This document shows, one piece after another, positions 1-5,860 of a stretch of DNA of 6,828 nt; position 1 is the first letter of the stretch; each line of letters starts with the position of its first letter. The stretch spans positions 1 through 6,828 of the forward strand of contig JAIOYD010000084.1 of assembly GCA_021741285.1 (NCBI GenBank), in the 5' to 3' direction. A program made the position numbers and the translations under genes. This DNA is from Rickettsiaceae bacterium (GTDB lineage Bacteria; Pseudomonadota; Alphaproteobacteria; Rickettsiales; Rickettsiaceae). Below the pieces are notes generated by a model. That model ran no database searches. It had not been told where the DNA came from and saw only the letters and a list, made by a program, of their open reading frames with translations.

Positions 1-135
1 TAATTGGTATGGTTAAAAGATTTAAAATTATCGCCGATCGTTACAGAAATAGAAGAAAACGGTTCGGTTTAAGATTCAACTTAATTGCCGGAATTTATAA
101 TTTCGAGCTTTAAAGAGGTTATGCAAGAGGTCTAA
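1..135 (+). mobile_element. Right end of an IS5-like insertion sequence
   Basis: The window opens inside an insertion sequence. A transposase C-terminus ends at 113. It is followed by about 20 bases (115-135, gaggttatgcaagaggtct then aa) that look like a terminal inverted repeat, because they lie exactly where the TraG reading frame resumes. The left end of the element is outside the window, so the inverted-repeat match cannot be verified here. The bases taataa at 133-138 would fit a three-base TNA/TAA target duplication as made by some IS5 subgroups, but this is inference. The boundary is good to a few bases only. Confidence 0.6.
3..113 (+). CDS. Transposase C-terminus, IS5-like (partial, 5' end outside window)
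   Basis: This open frame enters from the left edge and ends at the TAA at 111-113, giving the last 36 residues of a protein. It is very basic (KRFKII, then RYRNRRKRFGLRF) and ends NLIAGIYNFEL. From memory, this is the typical C-terminus of IS5-family DDE transposases in Rickettsiales and related symbionts, where an Arg-rich helix near the end carries the last part of the catalytic fold. The catalytic Asp-Asp-Glu residues would lie upstream and cannot be seen, so I cannot say whether the transposase is intact. The internal ATG at 9-11 is not the start. Family assignment rests on motif memory alone. Confidence 0.6.
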   Translation: MGMVKRFKIIADRYRNRRKRFGLRFNLIAGIYNFEL

Positions 136-1138
136 TAACGAGACGAACGTTTCTGAGAGAAACGGTGTAAGCTCAAATAGCAGCAAACATTCAGCGTATC
201 TAGAAAGTGTAGGCGTAGATAAAACCCAACAAACTAGTATGAATGAGTCGTTTAGTGAGACAACAAGGCTAGAGAATTCCGTAGGGGTGCATAAGGATAA
301 TCTCGATGCAAGGAATCAAGCTTTAGATTATAGCAAATCAAATAGCAGTGATTTTAATAAAGACATGACCCAAGATGTTATCGAAGCTTACAAAAAACAA
401 TATGGAGCATCAGATGCAATGGCTGCAAAAGAGGTGCTCTCAGGTAGTCCTACTGCTAAAGCAGTGTGGAAGCAGATTAGCACCAATAATGCAAATGAAC
501 TATTACAACAAGTTCGTGCGAGCGGCGCTACTATAGACAAGTCAACTTCTATAGATGATTTTAAAGAAGAAAACAAAGGAGCTATTAACAAGAACCCAGG
601 AGGTGATGGGGGTTCTGTGAATAAATTTGCTAATAATAATGGCATGCAAAACAAAGACAAAGCAGCACAAGACATAGAGGAAACAAAGATAAACCTAAAG
701 GGTACTCACGACACTAAAGTAAATGAAACCAGCGAAGATATTGGTTTAAAGAAAATGGTTATGACCAAAGATGAAGCACTGTGTCAAGATAACATGAAGA
801 ATCATGATAAAAATAGGATAGGAAATGACCCGCTTTCAAAGGCCTTAGAGGTCCTTAGCTACAATCCTATAACAGGTAAAAGTAACATCACGCCAGTAGG
901 TCGCCCAAGCGAGCAACCTATACCAGAGTTTACCCCAATAATGAGTTATTATGGTAGTTCTGAGCAGATAAGTAGTTTGGATAAACATCAAGTAGTTAAG
1001 CCTTCTAATGGCACGCAAGACTTCTCTCCTGAAGCGGCAAGGAGTTTAATACAAGAGTTTAAACCAGATAATACCGGTAAAGCAGCGGTTATTAATGAAG
1101 GGCAGCATGTGGATGCTAGCAAGAAGATTAAGGGGTGA
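134..1138 (+). pseudogene. traG: TraG-like conjugation protein, C-terminal fragment cut by the IS
   Basis: The frame is open from the IS junction to the TGA at 1136-1138, about 334 residues. The first ATG (239) gives 299 residues, but the 35 codons before it carry the same Ser/Asn/Thr-rich composition (for example NNETNVSERNGVSSN). The frame was therefore continuous upstream before the IS arrived, and 239 is not the native start. The protein is hydrophilic, with no membrane segment. A helical part with DMTQDVIEAYKKQYG and ELLQQVRASG is followed by a low-complexity Asn/Lys/Asp-rich stretch and a Pro-rich stretch near PVGRPSEQPIPEFTP. This resembles the periplasmic C-terminal region of F-type TraG, which acts in mating-pair stabilisation and exclusion. 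Position before traD supports this. The membrane N-terminal half needed for pilus assembly is missing here. The TraG assignment is moderate: no catalytic motif exists to confirm it. Confidence 0.6.
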
Positions 1139-1747
1139 TTATTTCCTACGATGAGGATTATAGATGTTATTAGGAAGATACCAATAATGGCTACTTGTCG
1201 AGGTACTTTCTTCATTACGACGACGAGTAGGCATAGGAGCATTTTGTGCGTGTGTTTTATAAAAATCGTAATTAAACAAAATAGAAATTGGACAATTTTT
1301 TAATATGAAAAATAAGGTTGGAATGAAAATAAAAGATGAAGCGATAATAGCGGCAGAAAGTGTATCAGATAAAGTATTTAAATACGTGCTAAAATGCATA
1401 CTGATCCAAACTGTGCTAGCTACAGTAGTTAGGATTACAAAAATTGCAGAAGGTGTTTGTTTTTGTATATTCAGCTCTTTGCCTTGGCTATTGAAGACCT
1501 TCCCATCAATGAAAGTAACTTTAGAAAAGCATTTTAATATCAACACCATAATGATTAAGGAAAAAACAAATCCAATAATTAAAGATCCTATGATCATGTC
1601 CAAAGCGAATATGCAATTCCATAAATTATCTTTGTTTGCAAAAGATTCAAAAAGCGTACCACTGAAATTATTTTCAACACCTTTATTTTCTTTAGGAGCT
1701 TGCAATTCCTGCTTAACTATATTTTCTAATTTTGTTAGATCTTCCAT
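1139..1747 (-). CDS. Small polytopic membrane protein in the traS/eex position
   Basis: This 202-residue protein is read on the minus strand. Its acidic, hydrophilic N-terminus (1-42) is followed by hydrophobic segments at about 48-71, 100-118 and 129-149, and by a polar, basic tail (TRRRNEES, ending NPHRRK). The ordered topology and a promoter-like site upstream favour it over the overlapping plus-strand frame. No enzymatic motif is seen and I do not recognise the family. Its stop abuts the TraG fragment stop, so the two genes converge with no gap and no visible terminator. Its ATG overlaps the ATG of the divergent transglycosylase gene. F-type systems keep a small inner-membrane exclusion protein (TraS in F, Eex in SXT/R391) next to traG, so an exclusion role is possible. 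That is inference from position and topology only. Confidence 0.6.
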   Translation of the reverse strand: MEDLTKLENIVKQELQAPKENKGVENNFSGTLFESFANKDNLWNCIFALDMIIGSLIIGFVFSLIIMVLILKCFSKVTFIDGKVFNSQGKELNIQKQTPSAIFVILTTVASTVWISMHFSTYLNTLSDTLSAAIIASSFIFIPTLFFILKNCPISILFNYDFYKTHAQNAPMPTRRRNEESTSTSSHYWYLPNNIYNPHRRK

Positions 1748-2336
1748 GATGTTTTCTTACAATTTATGGTTTCAAGTATATACTGTTATTATATCAAAAT
1801 ACTATCAGTTCACCAAGCAAATAAAAGTTTTAATACTAGTTATTTCCTTGAGTTTGTGTGGTAATAATGTGTTTGCAGCTGATGGACAAGTTAATGGACA
1901 AATCGAGCAATTAATTAAAAACACCGAGCAACAATATAGCATTCCAAGTGGATTACTTGTTGCTATTGCCAAGATAGAATCTGGGATGAATGCGTATGCG
2001 CTAAACGTTAATGGTAAGTCGGTATTAGCTAGTAATAGCAGAGAAGCTTCTAGTTTGATTGCAAGTGCGCGCAAGGTTGGTATTAGCAATATTGATGTAG
2101 GAATAATGCAGCTCAATTATCGTTGGCATGCTAGTGGTTTTGCCAGCATACAAGAAATGCTAAACCCACAGAGGAATATAGAATATGCTGCATCGTTTTT
2201 GTTGCGCTTAAAAAAGCAACATGGTACATGGCACAAAGCATTAAGGTACTATCACTCGGCTAAACCAGAGCATCATAAAAAATACTCACGCAAAGTAGTA
2301 TTGTGCTGGTTGAATGAACAGAGTAGCAAATTTTAA
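1746..2336 (+). CDS. Secreted lytic transglycosylase of the conjugation system (VirB1/TrbN-like)
   Basis: This is a peptidoglycan-cleaving enzyme with an SLT/goose-lysozyme fold, expected to act in the periplasm and open the wall for the transfer channel. Counting from the ATG at 1746 (196 residues), a basic region and hydrophobic core (about 25-38, KQIKVLILVISLSL) end in a likely signal-peptidase site VFA/ADG near 44-45. The SLT domain follows: catalytic Glu78 in AIAKIESG, the NIDVGIMQLNYRWH motif at 115-128, NIEYAASFLLRL at 144-155, and YYHSA near 168-172. The frame is open back to an ATG at 1305, but those 147 extra residues have no signal peptide and mirror the minus-strand gene, so I reject them. 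The ATG at 1749 is an equal alternative. No good ribosome-binding site is seen before either start. All SLT landmarks look intact. Confidence 0.85.
   Translation: MMFSYNLWFQVYTVIISKYYQFTKQIKVLILVISLSLCGNNVFAADGQVNGQIEQLIKNTEQQYSIPSGLLVAIAKIESGMNAYALNVNGKSVLASNSREASSLIASARKVGISNIDVGIMQLNYRWHASGFASIQEMLNPQRNIEYAASFLLRLKKQHGTWHKALRYYHSAKPEHHKKYSRKVVLCWLNEQSSKF
1788..1816 (-). promoter_or_regulatory. Candidate sigma-70 promoter for the minus-strand membrane gene
   Basis: Read on the minus strand, TTGGTG (1811-1816) is followed after 17 bases by a perfect TATAAT (1788-1793). Transcription would start near 1781, leaving a leader of about 34 bases before the ATG at 1747. The spacing and the consensus -10 are seen directly. 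The -35 matches only partly, and AT-rich DNA produces such boxes by chance. The site lies inside the N-terminal codons of the divergent transglycosylase. Confidence 0.4.
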
Positions 2337-2354
2337 ATTAAACAGGAGTATGAG

Positions 2355-2492
2355 ATGATTACAGAATTAAACAAGGGCTATTTTGTAAGAGAACCTAATG
2401 ATCGATTCATAGTGCAGCAAGTTGCTACGCAAATACACCAGATGCTGTCTGGTGTATTAAAAACATCGGCCATGGAGTGTGTGATTAATTAG
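2355..2492 (+). CDS. Small ORF, 45 residues, unknown
   Basis: A good ribosome-binding site (caggag, 2343-2348, six bases before the ATG) precedes this short frame, 18 bases after the transglycosylase stop. The peptide begins MITELNKGYFVREPNDRF and ends with TSAMECVIN. It is soluble and has no recognisable motif. Its 3' half contains a perfect hairpin (2432-2458). It could be a genuine small protein co-transcribed with the transglycosylase. It could also be the 5' stump of a longer gene broken when the downstream DNA-binding/Fic cassette arrived. The ribosome-binding site and spacing argue that the start is, or was, real. Confidence 0.4.
   Translation: MITELNKGYFVREPNDRFIVQQVATQIHQMLSGVLKTSAMECVIN
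2432..2458. repeat. Perfect 11-bp inverted repeat (hairpin)
   Basis: The arm AATACACCAGA (2432-2442) is separated by five bases (TGCTG) from its exact reverse complement TCTGGTGTATT (2448-2458). The stem contains four G-C pairs, more than expected for its AT-rich surroundings. On the plus strand it is followed by A residues, and on the minus strand by mixed sequence. It therefore lacks the U-tract of an intrinsic terminator on either strand. It could be a protein-binding site, an RNA processing or stability element, or a remnant of a mobile palindrome. Confidence 0.6.
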
Positions 2493-2531
2493 AATAATTT
2501 AGTTGTGTTTAATACAAGAACTGATAATACG

Positions 2532-2585
2532 TAACTAATATATATTATAAATTATAGTATGTTATACTAATACATATATTAGTTA
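2532..2585. promoter_or_regulatory. AT-rich palindromic promoter/operator upstream of the mobile mystery pair
   Basis: A 12-base arm TAACTAATATAT (2532-2543) is exactly complementary to ATATATTAGTTA (2574-2585). Nested between them are TAGTAT (2555-2560) and ATACTA (2564-2569), separated by three bases. Near-consensus -10 boxes lie within the structure (TATAGT at 2553-2558, TATACT at 2563-2568), but no strong -35 is visible. The region ends 27 bases before the ATG of an Xre-type DNA-binding protein. Autoregulation through such palindromes is common for toxin-antitoxin-like pairs. The repeats are seen directly; operator function is inference. Confidence 0.5.
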
Positions 2586-2612
2586 TTAAACGATAAAACA
2601 GGTTATAGATAT

Positions 2613-3068
2613 ATGGATTGGTCATTACGAAAAATAAGAGCTAGGCAAATCGAAAAAGAATTAGCTGGTATGTCAAAAATATTATGTCCAAAAGTGGGTT
2701 GGATAAAAACTATTAGAGAGACACTCGGGATGAATACTAGGCAACTTGGAGAAAGATGTAATGTCACTAGTGAGAGGATAATAAGAATTGAGATAGATGA
2801 AGTAGATGGGAAAACAACTCTAGCTACTTTAGAAAAAGTGGCTAAAGCTATGAATTGTAGATTAGTTTATGGGTTAGTACCAAATGATGAATTTATTGAG
2901 TTTATTGAAAAAACCGCCTCAAACAAGGCTGAATCGCAACTTAAGCGCATATCTCATACTATGTCACTAGAGGATCAGAGAGTGTCAGACAGTGCCTTAA
3001 AAGAACAGGTTGAGATGTTAAAAGAAGAGTTGATTCGAGGAAATATTAAGAAGATTTGGGACAAATAA
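2613..3068 (+). CDS. Mobile mystery protein A (Xre-type helix-turn-helix DNA-binding protein)
   Basis: This 151-residue cytoplasmic protein has a basic N-terminal helix (LRKIRARQIEKEL, 4-16). A Cro/C1-type helix-turn-helix domain follows at about 29-88: GWIKTIRETLGMNTRQLGE, then the recognition-helix region NVTSERIIRIE, then TLATLEKVAKAMNCRLVYGLVP. A charged helical tail completes it. The length, the GWI-IRE-LGM signature and the LVYGLVP ending match the mobile mystery protein A family (TIGR02612 as I remember it), which is found next to mobile mystery protein B on plasmids and other mobile DNA. Its stop overlaps the start of the Fic gene by one base, so the two are translationally coupled. 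It probably represses its own promoter through the upstream palindrome and may act as the antitoxin-like partner. A weak ribosome-binding site (acagg, 2598-2602) precedes the ATG. Confidence 0.85.
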   Translation: MDWSLRKIRARQIEKELAGMSKILCPKVGWIKTIRETLGMNTRQLGERCNVTSERIIRIEIDEVDGKTTLATLEKVAKAMNCRLVYGLVPNDEFIEFIEKTASNKAESQLKRISHTMSLEDQRVSDSALKEQVEMLKEELIRGNIKKIWDK

Positions 3069-3649
3069 TGTTATTTAAATATGCTAAGGGTGCTACGCCT
3101 CTATCACCAGATGAAATACACAACTTGATACCATCTCATCTAACCACTCAGAAACAACTAGATGAGTGGGAACAATATAATATTGTACAGGCTACCAATT
3201 GGGCGTTTAATAGGAAAAGAACAGACCTACTGTCAATTATTTTTGCTAAGGCGTTGTATAAGAAAATGTTTGATAAAACTTGGATTTGGGCAGGATCACT
3301 TAGAAAGAGGCAAACTAATATGGGTATAGAGAGTATCTATATTCCTCAGGAGTTAAGACTGTTGTTTGATGATATTCAATTCCAGATAGAGTATGATAGT
3401 TTCCCCATTAGGGAAATTGGCGTTAGACTACATCACCGATTGGTAATTATTCATCCATTTCCTAATGGAAACAGTAGGTTCTCTAGATTAATGGCTGAAC
3501 TATTAATGTGCCACAATGGAGAAGCTAGTTTTATCTGGGGGAATTGTAATCTTATTAATGATTCAGAGACCAGAGAGGAATACTTATCTGCTTTAAGGCA
3601 AGCAGATAATGGAGATTATTCCAATTTAATTAAATTTGCTGATAGTTAA
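3068..3649 (+). CDS. Mobile mystery protein B (Fic-domain protein)
   Basis: This 193-residue protein is the partner of the upstream Xre gene. The family opening is clear (KYAKGATPLSPDEI, then IPSHLTTQKQLDEWEQYNI, about 5-39), followed by WAFNRK and WIWAGSLRKRQTNMGI, and the Fic core HPFPNGNSRFSR at 129-140. Fic enzymes usually transfer AMP from ATP to target hydroxyls, with the His of this motif as catalytic residue. His129, Asn135, Arg137 and Arg140 are present. Asn133 occupies the usual Asp/Glu place, which I recall as normal for this family. Ser136 replaces the second Gly of GNGR, which is unusual and could weaken or change phosphate binding. The ATG at 3068 overlaps the upstream stop (TAATG). 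The in-frame TTG at 3056 would add only four residues and is less likely. I do not see a clear S/TxxxEG inhibitory motif. Confidence 0.88.
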   Translation: MLFKYAKGATPLSPDEIHNLIPSHLTTQKQLDEWEQYNIVQATNWAFNRKRTDLLSIIFAKALYKKMFDKTWIWAGSLRKRQTNMGIESIYIPQELRLLFDDIQFQIEYDSFPIREIGVRLHHRLVIIHPFPNGNSRFSRLMAELLMCHNGEASFIWGNCNLINDSETREEYLSALRQADNGDYSNLIKFADS

Positions 3650-3663
3650 AAGAGGTGACCTAT

Positions 3664-3780
3664 ATGACTACAGATTTACTAATAAATAATTATGACAATC
3701 CAGCAATTGCTTTAATTCCTTGTACAGACAACGAAACAAAGACACTTGAAATGGCAATTTTTTATAAAGAGGCTAATTAA
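3664..3780 (+). CDS. Small ORF, 38 residues, directly before traD
   Basis: A strong ribosome-binding site (agaggtg, 3651-3657) sits seven bases before the ATG. The frame ends at 3780, and traD starts on the very next base. The peptide begins MTTDLLINNYDNPAIALIPC and ends YKEAN. It is mildly acidic and soluble, with no known motif. The purine-rich aaagagg inside its last codons (3766-3772) also serves as the ribosome-binding site for traD. It may therefore work as a translational coupler or leader as much as a protein. It may also be the remnant of a longer gene. Confidence 0.45.
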   Translation: MTTDLLINNYDNPAIALIPCTDNETKTLEMAIFYKEAN

Positions 3781-5799
3781 ATGTTTAACAACTTCATAGG
3801 TGGTGGGCAGGTATTTCTTCACAAGGTGAGGATGTTTGGTCAGGTGTTTTTCCGTAACTTGCATGTTTCTTTATTTGTGGGGATACTACTTGCTCTTCTG
3901 ATTAATTGGCAATCTCTACAACGACTTGATTGGAATGGCTTTTTTTCATATAGAAAGGCAGTTATAGCAATTAGTTTTAGTGAGGCAGCAAATGTAATAA
4001 GAGAGGCTATAGGAAAAGAACCAAACCATATCAGTTATATTAATGCTCGGACTAATAATTCTGTATGGAACGATATCAACCCATACAAAATATATCATAT
4101 GGGCATATTCCAAAGAGCAGATAATCAAGCATGGGATTTGGTAACTAAGATAGGGCTACTTGCAGCAAGTGCTACTAGTGCTGGTTTTGTTGTTATATTT
4201 TTATTTTGGAGTAGATTTGGTAGTGGCCTTAAGGATGAGAGAAAGAACGAAGGCAGCGGATATATACTTAACGTGAGGCAAGTTCGGAGCAAACTACGAG
4301 CAATTGGCAAATGTAGTCGCTTCTCTATAGGCAAGATGCCATTAGTCAAAGATATGGAAACTAGGCATTTTCTTGTGACTGGCTCTACTGGTTCGGGTAA
4401 AACTAATCTTATGCACTGCCTTCTGCCACAAGTAGAGAAACTTGGACAACCAGCTATAGTTATTGATCAAACTGGTGAAATGATTGCCAAGTACTATAAT
4501 CCCAAGTGTGGAGATATTATTTTTAATCCATTTGATGCTAGAAGCCGGGCTTGGGATTTCTGGGCAGATTGCCAGACGCGTGAGGATTTAGAGCGGTTTT
4601 CAAAAATACTCATTGGCTTTAATCGTAAACAAGCATCTAGTCACTCTGATCCTTTCTGGGAGAATGCGGCAGAGGTTGTATTTAATTCATGTATTGAGTT
4701 TTTAAGGTCGAAGAATGCTTCGATCGAGGAGATAGCCAAAATGGTGTGCTATAGCAATATTACCCACTTAAAGAAAGCACTTAATAATACCGAAGCTGGA
4801 CGTTATCTAAGTACTGATTCAAAACAAACTGCTGCATCAATTGTATCTGTCCTTGCAGCAAATGCCAAACCTCTAACTTATTTGAGAAGTGCTGGTGGCG
4901 GTGGCAGTTTTTCTATGAAGCAACATTTTGCCAATATTAAAAACGGATCATCAGCTTGGTTATTTTTAGCGACTAAGCCAAGCAGTAGAAGTCTTACGCT
5001 ACCGCTAATATCGTGTCTAACCGAGCTTGCCTTAGCACGGCTTATGGATTCAGGAATTACTAAAGATAGAAGAGTATGGACTATCATTGATGAATTGCCA
5101 GCTCTTGGTAGATTACCAGCATTATCACCGTTAATGGCTGAGGGGCGGAAATATGGTGCTTGTGTACTTGCTGGTATGCAGTCATTGAATCAGCTTTATT
5201 CACAATATGGTCATTATGATGGCTCTACTATCTTTGGTCAGTTTGGCACTTCTTTTTTCTTTAGAAATACTGAACCTGCAATTTCCAAGATGATTAGCTC
5301 TATGTGTGGTAGTGAGACCATCACTCGTCAGCAGAAGAATACCAGCTTTGGTGCGAATGAATTTCGTGATGGAGTTAGCTATAACGAGCAACAACAAAAA
5401 AAATTATTAGTTGAACCAGATGATTTAGCAAATTTAGCCATTGGGCAATGCTATGTACTTCTTCCAGAGCCGCTAGTGCGACTAGCTAAAATACAAACTG
5501 AAGAAGCCTCTGTTAAAGAAAATCATCAAGGGTTTGTAGAAAAGCAAGAATTCATTCCAATTAACGCAGAATCAGAACTATCAAAGCAAGATAACCTGGC
5601 TATAGAGAATATGGGAAATGAGAGCGAAGCAGAAAACGATAATAATGGTGAGGATGATGTTAATGGTAGTGCCAGTAACAGTAACACCACAATTTCTGAT
5701 AGTGAGTCAAATGGGCATCAAGGTAGTCACCTTGAAGATAAGGTACAAGACAAAATAGAGGGAATTGGCCAAAGTGAAGAAAAAGAATTAGGGAGGTAA
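3781..5799 (+). CDS. traD: Type IV coupling protein TraD (F-type)
   Basis: This inner-membrane ATPase links the relaxosome to the type IV secretion channel and drives DNA export. It has 672 residues. Two membrane segments (about 28-43 and 123-143) flank a periplasmic loop. The cytoplasmic RecA-like motor follows, with Walker A GSTGSGKT at 201-208, IVIDQTGEMIAKYY at 226-239, the all-alpha domain (about 265-350) and Walker B TIIDELPALGRLP at 434-446. SFFFRNTEP and the helix after it (491-505) are also typical of TraD. From about 575 the tail is polar, Glu/Asp/Asn/Ser-rich and low in complexity. F TraD also has an acidic C-terminal extension that contacts TraM, but this tail is not recognisably homologous. 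Length is close to family norms (about 700). The start is well supported by aaagagg eight bases upstream. It is probably co-transcribed with the upstream pair and the gene at 5861. Confidence 0.93.
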   Translation: MFNNFIGGGQVFLHKVRMFGQVFFRNLHVSLFVGILLALLINWQSLQRLDWNGFFSYRKAVIAISFSEAANVIREAIGKEPNHISYINARTNNSVWNDINPYKIYHMGIFQRADNQAWDLVTKIGLLAASATSAGFVVIFLFWSRFGSGLKDERKNEGSGYILNVRQVRSKLRAIGKCSRFSIGKMPLVKDMETRHFLVTGSTGSGKTNLMHCLLPQVEKLGQPAIVIDQTGEMIAKYYNPKCGDIIFNPFDARSRAWDFWADCQTREDLERFSKILIGFNRKQASSHSDPFWENAAEVVFNSCIEFLRSKNASIEEIAKMVCYSNITHLKKALNNTEAGRYLSTDSKQTAASIVSVLAANAKPLTYLRSAGGGGSFSMKQHFANIKNGSSAWLFLATKPSSRSLTLPLISCLTELALARLMDSGITKDRRVWTIIDELPALGRLPALSPLMAEGRKYGACVLAGMQSLNQLYSQYGHYDGSTIFGQFGTSFFFRNTEPAISKMISSMCGSETITRQQKNTSFGANEFRDGVSYNEQQQKKLLVEPDDLANLAIGQCYVLLPEPLVRLAKIQTEEASVKENHQGFVEKQEFIPINAESELSKQDNLAIENMGNESEAENDNNGEDDVNGSASNSNTTISDSESNGHQGSHLEDKVQDKIEGIGQSEEKELGR

Positions 5800-5860
5800 C
5801 TGAGTTTGGTTGGCTTGAAATTAAGACTATAAAAGCAACATTAATGAGGAATAATCTATT

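Noticed and set aside
148..164. Hairpin CGTTTCT-GAG-AGAAACG
   Set aside because: A 7-bp stem inside the coding remnant of TraG with no U-tract; it is probably chance.
239..241. ATG at 239 as the true start of a 299-residue gene
   Set aside because: The frame continues upstream with the same composition to the IS junction, and no ribosome-binding site precedes this ATG.
388..675. Minus-strand open frames opposite traG, the transglycosylase and traD
   Set aside because: They mirror well-supported plus-strand genes and lack domains or plausible starts.
1305..1745. Plus-strand N-terminal extension of the transglycosylase frame
   Set aside because: It lies opposite the membrane-protein gene, has no domain or signal peptide, and would bury the true signal sequence inside the protein.
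4711..4726. Inverted repeat TCGAAG-AATG-CTTCGA
   Set aside because: A short 6-bp stem inside the conserved coding region of traD, explained by coding sequence.
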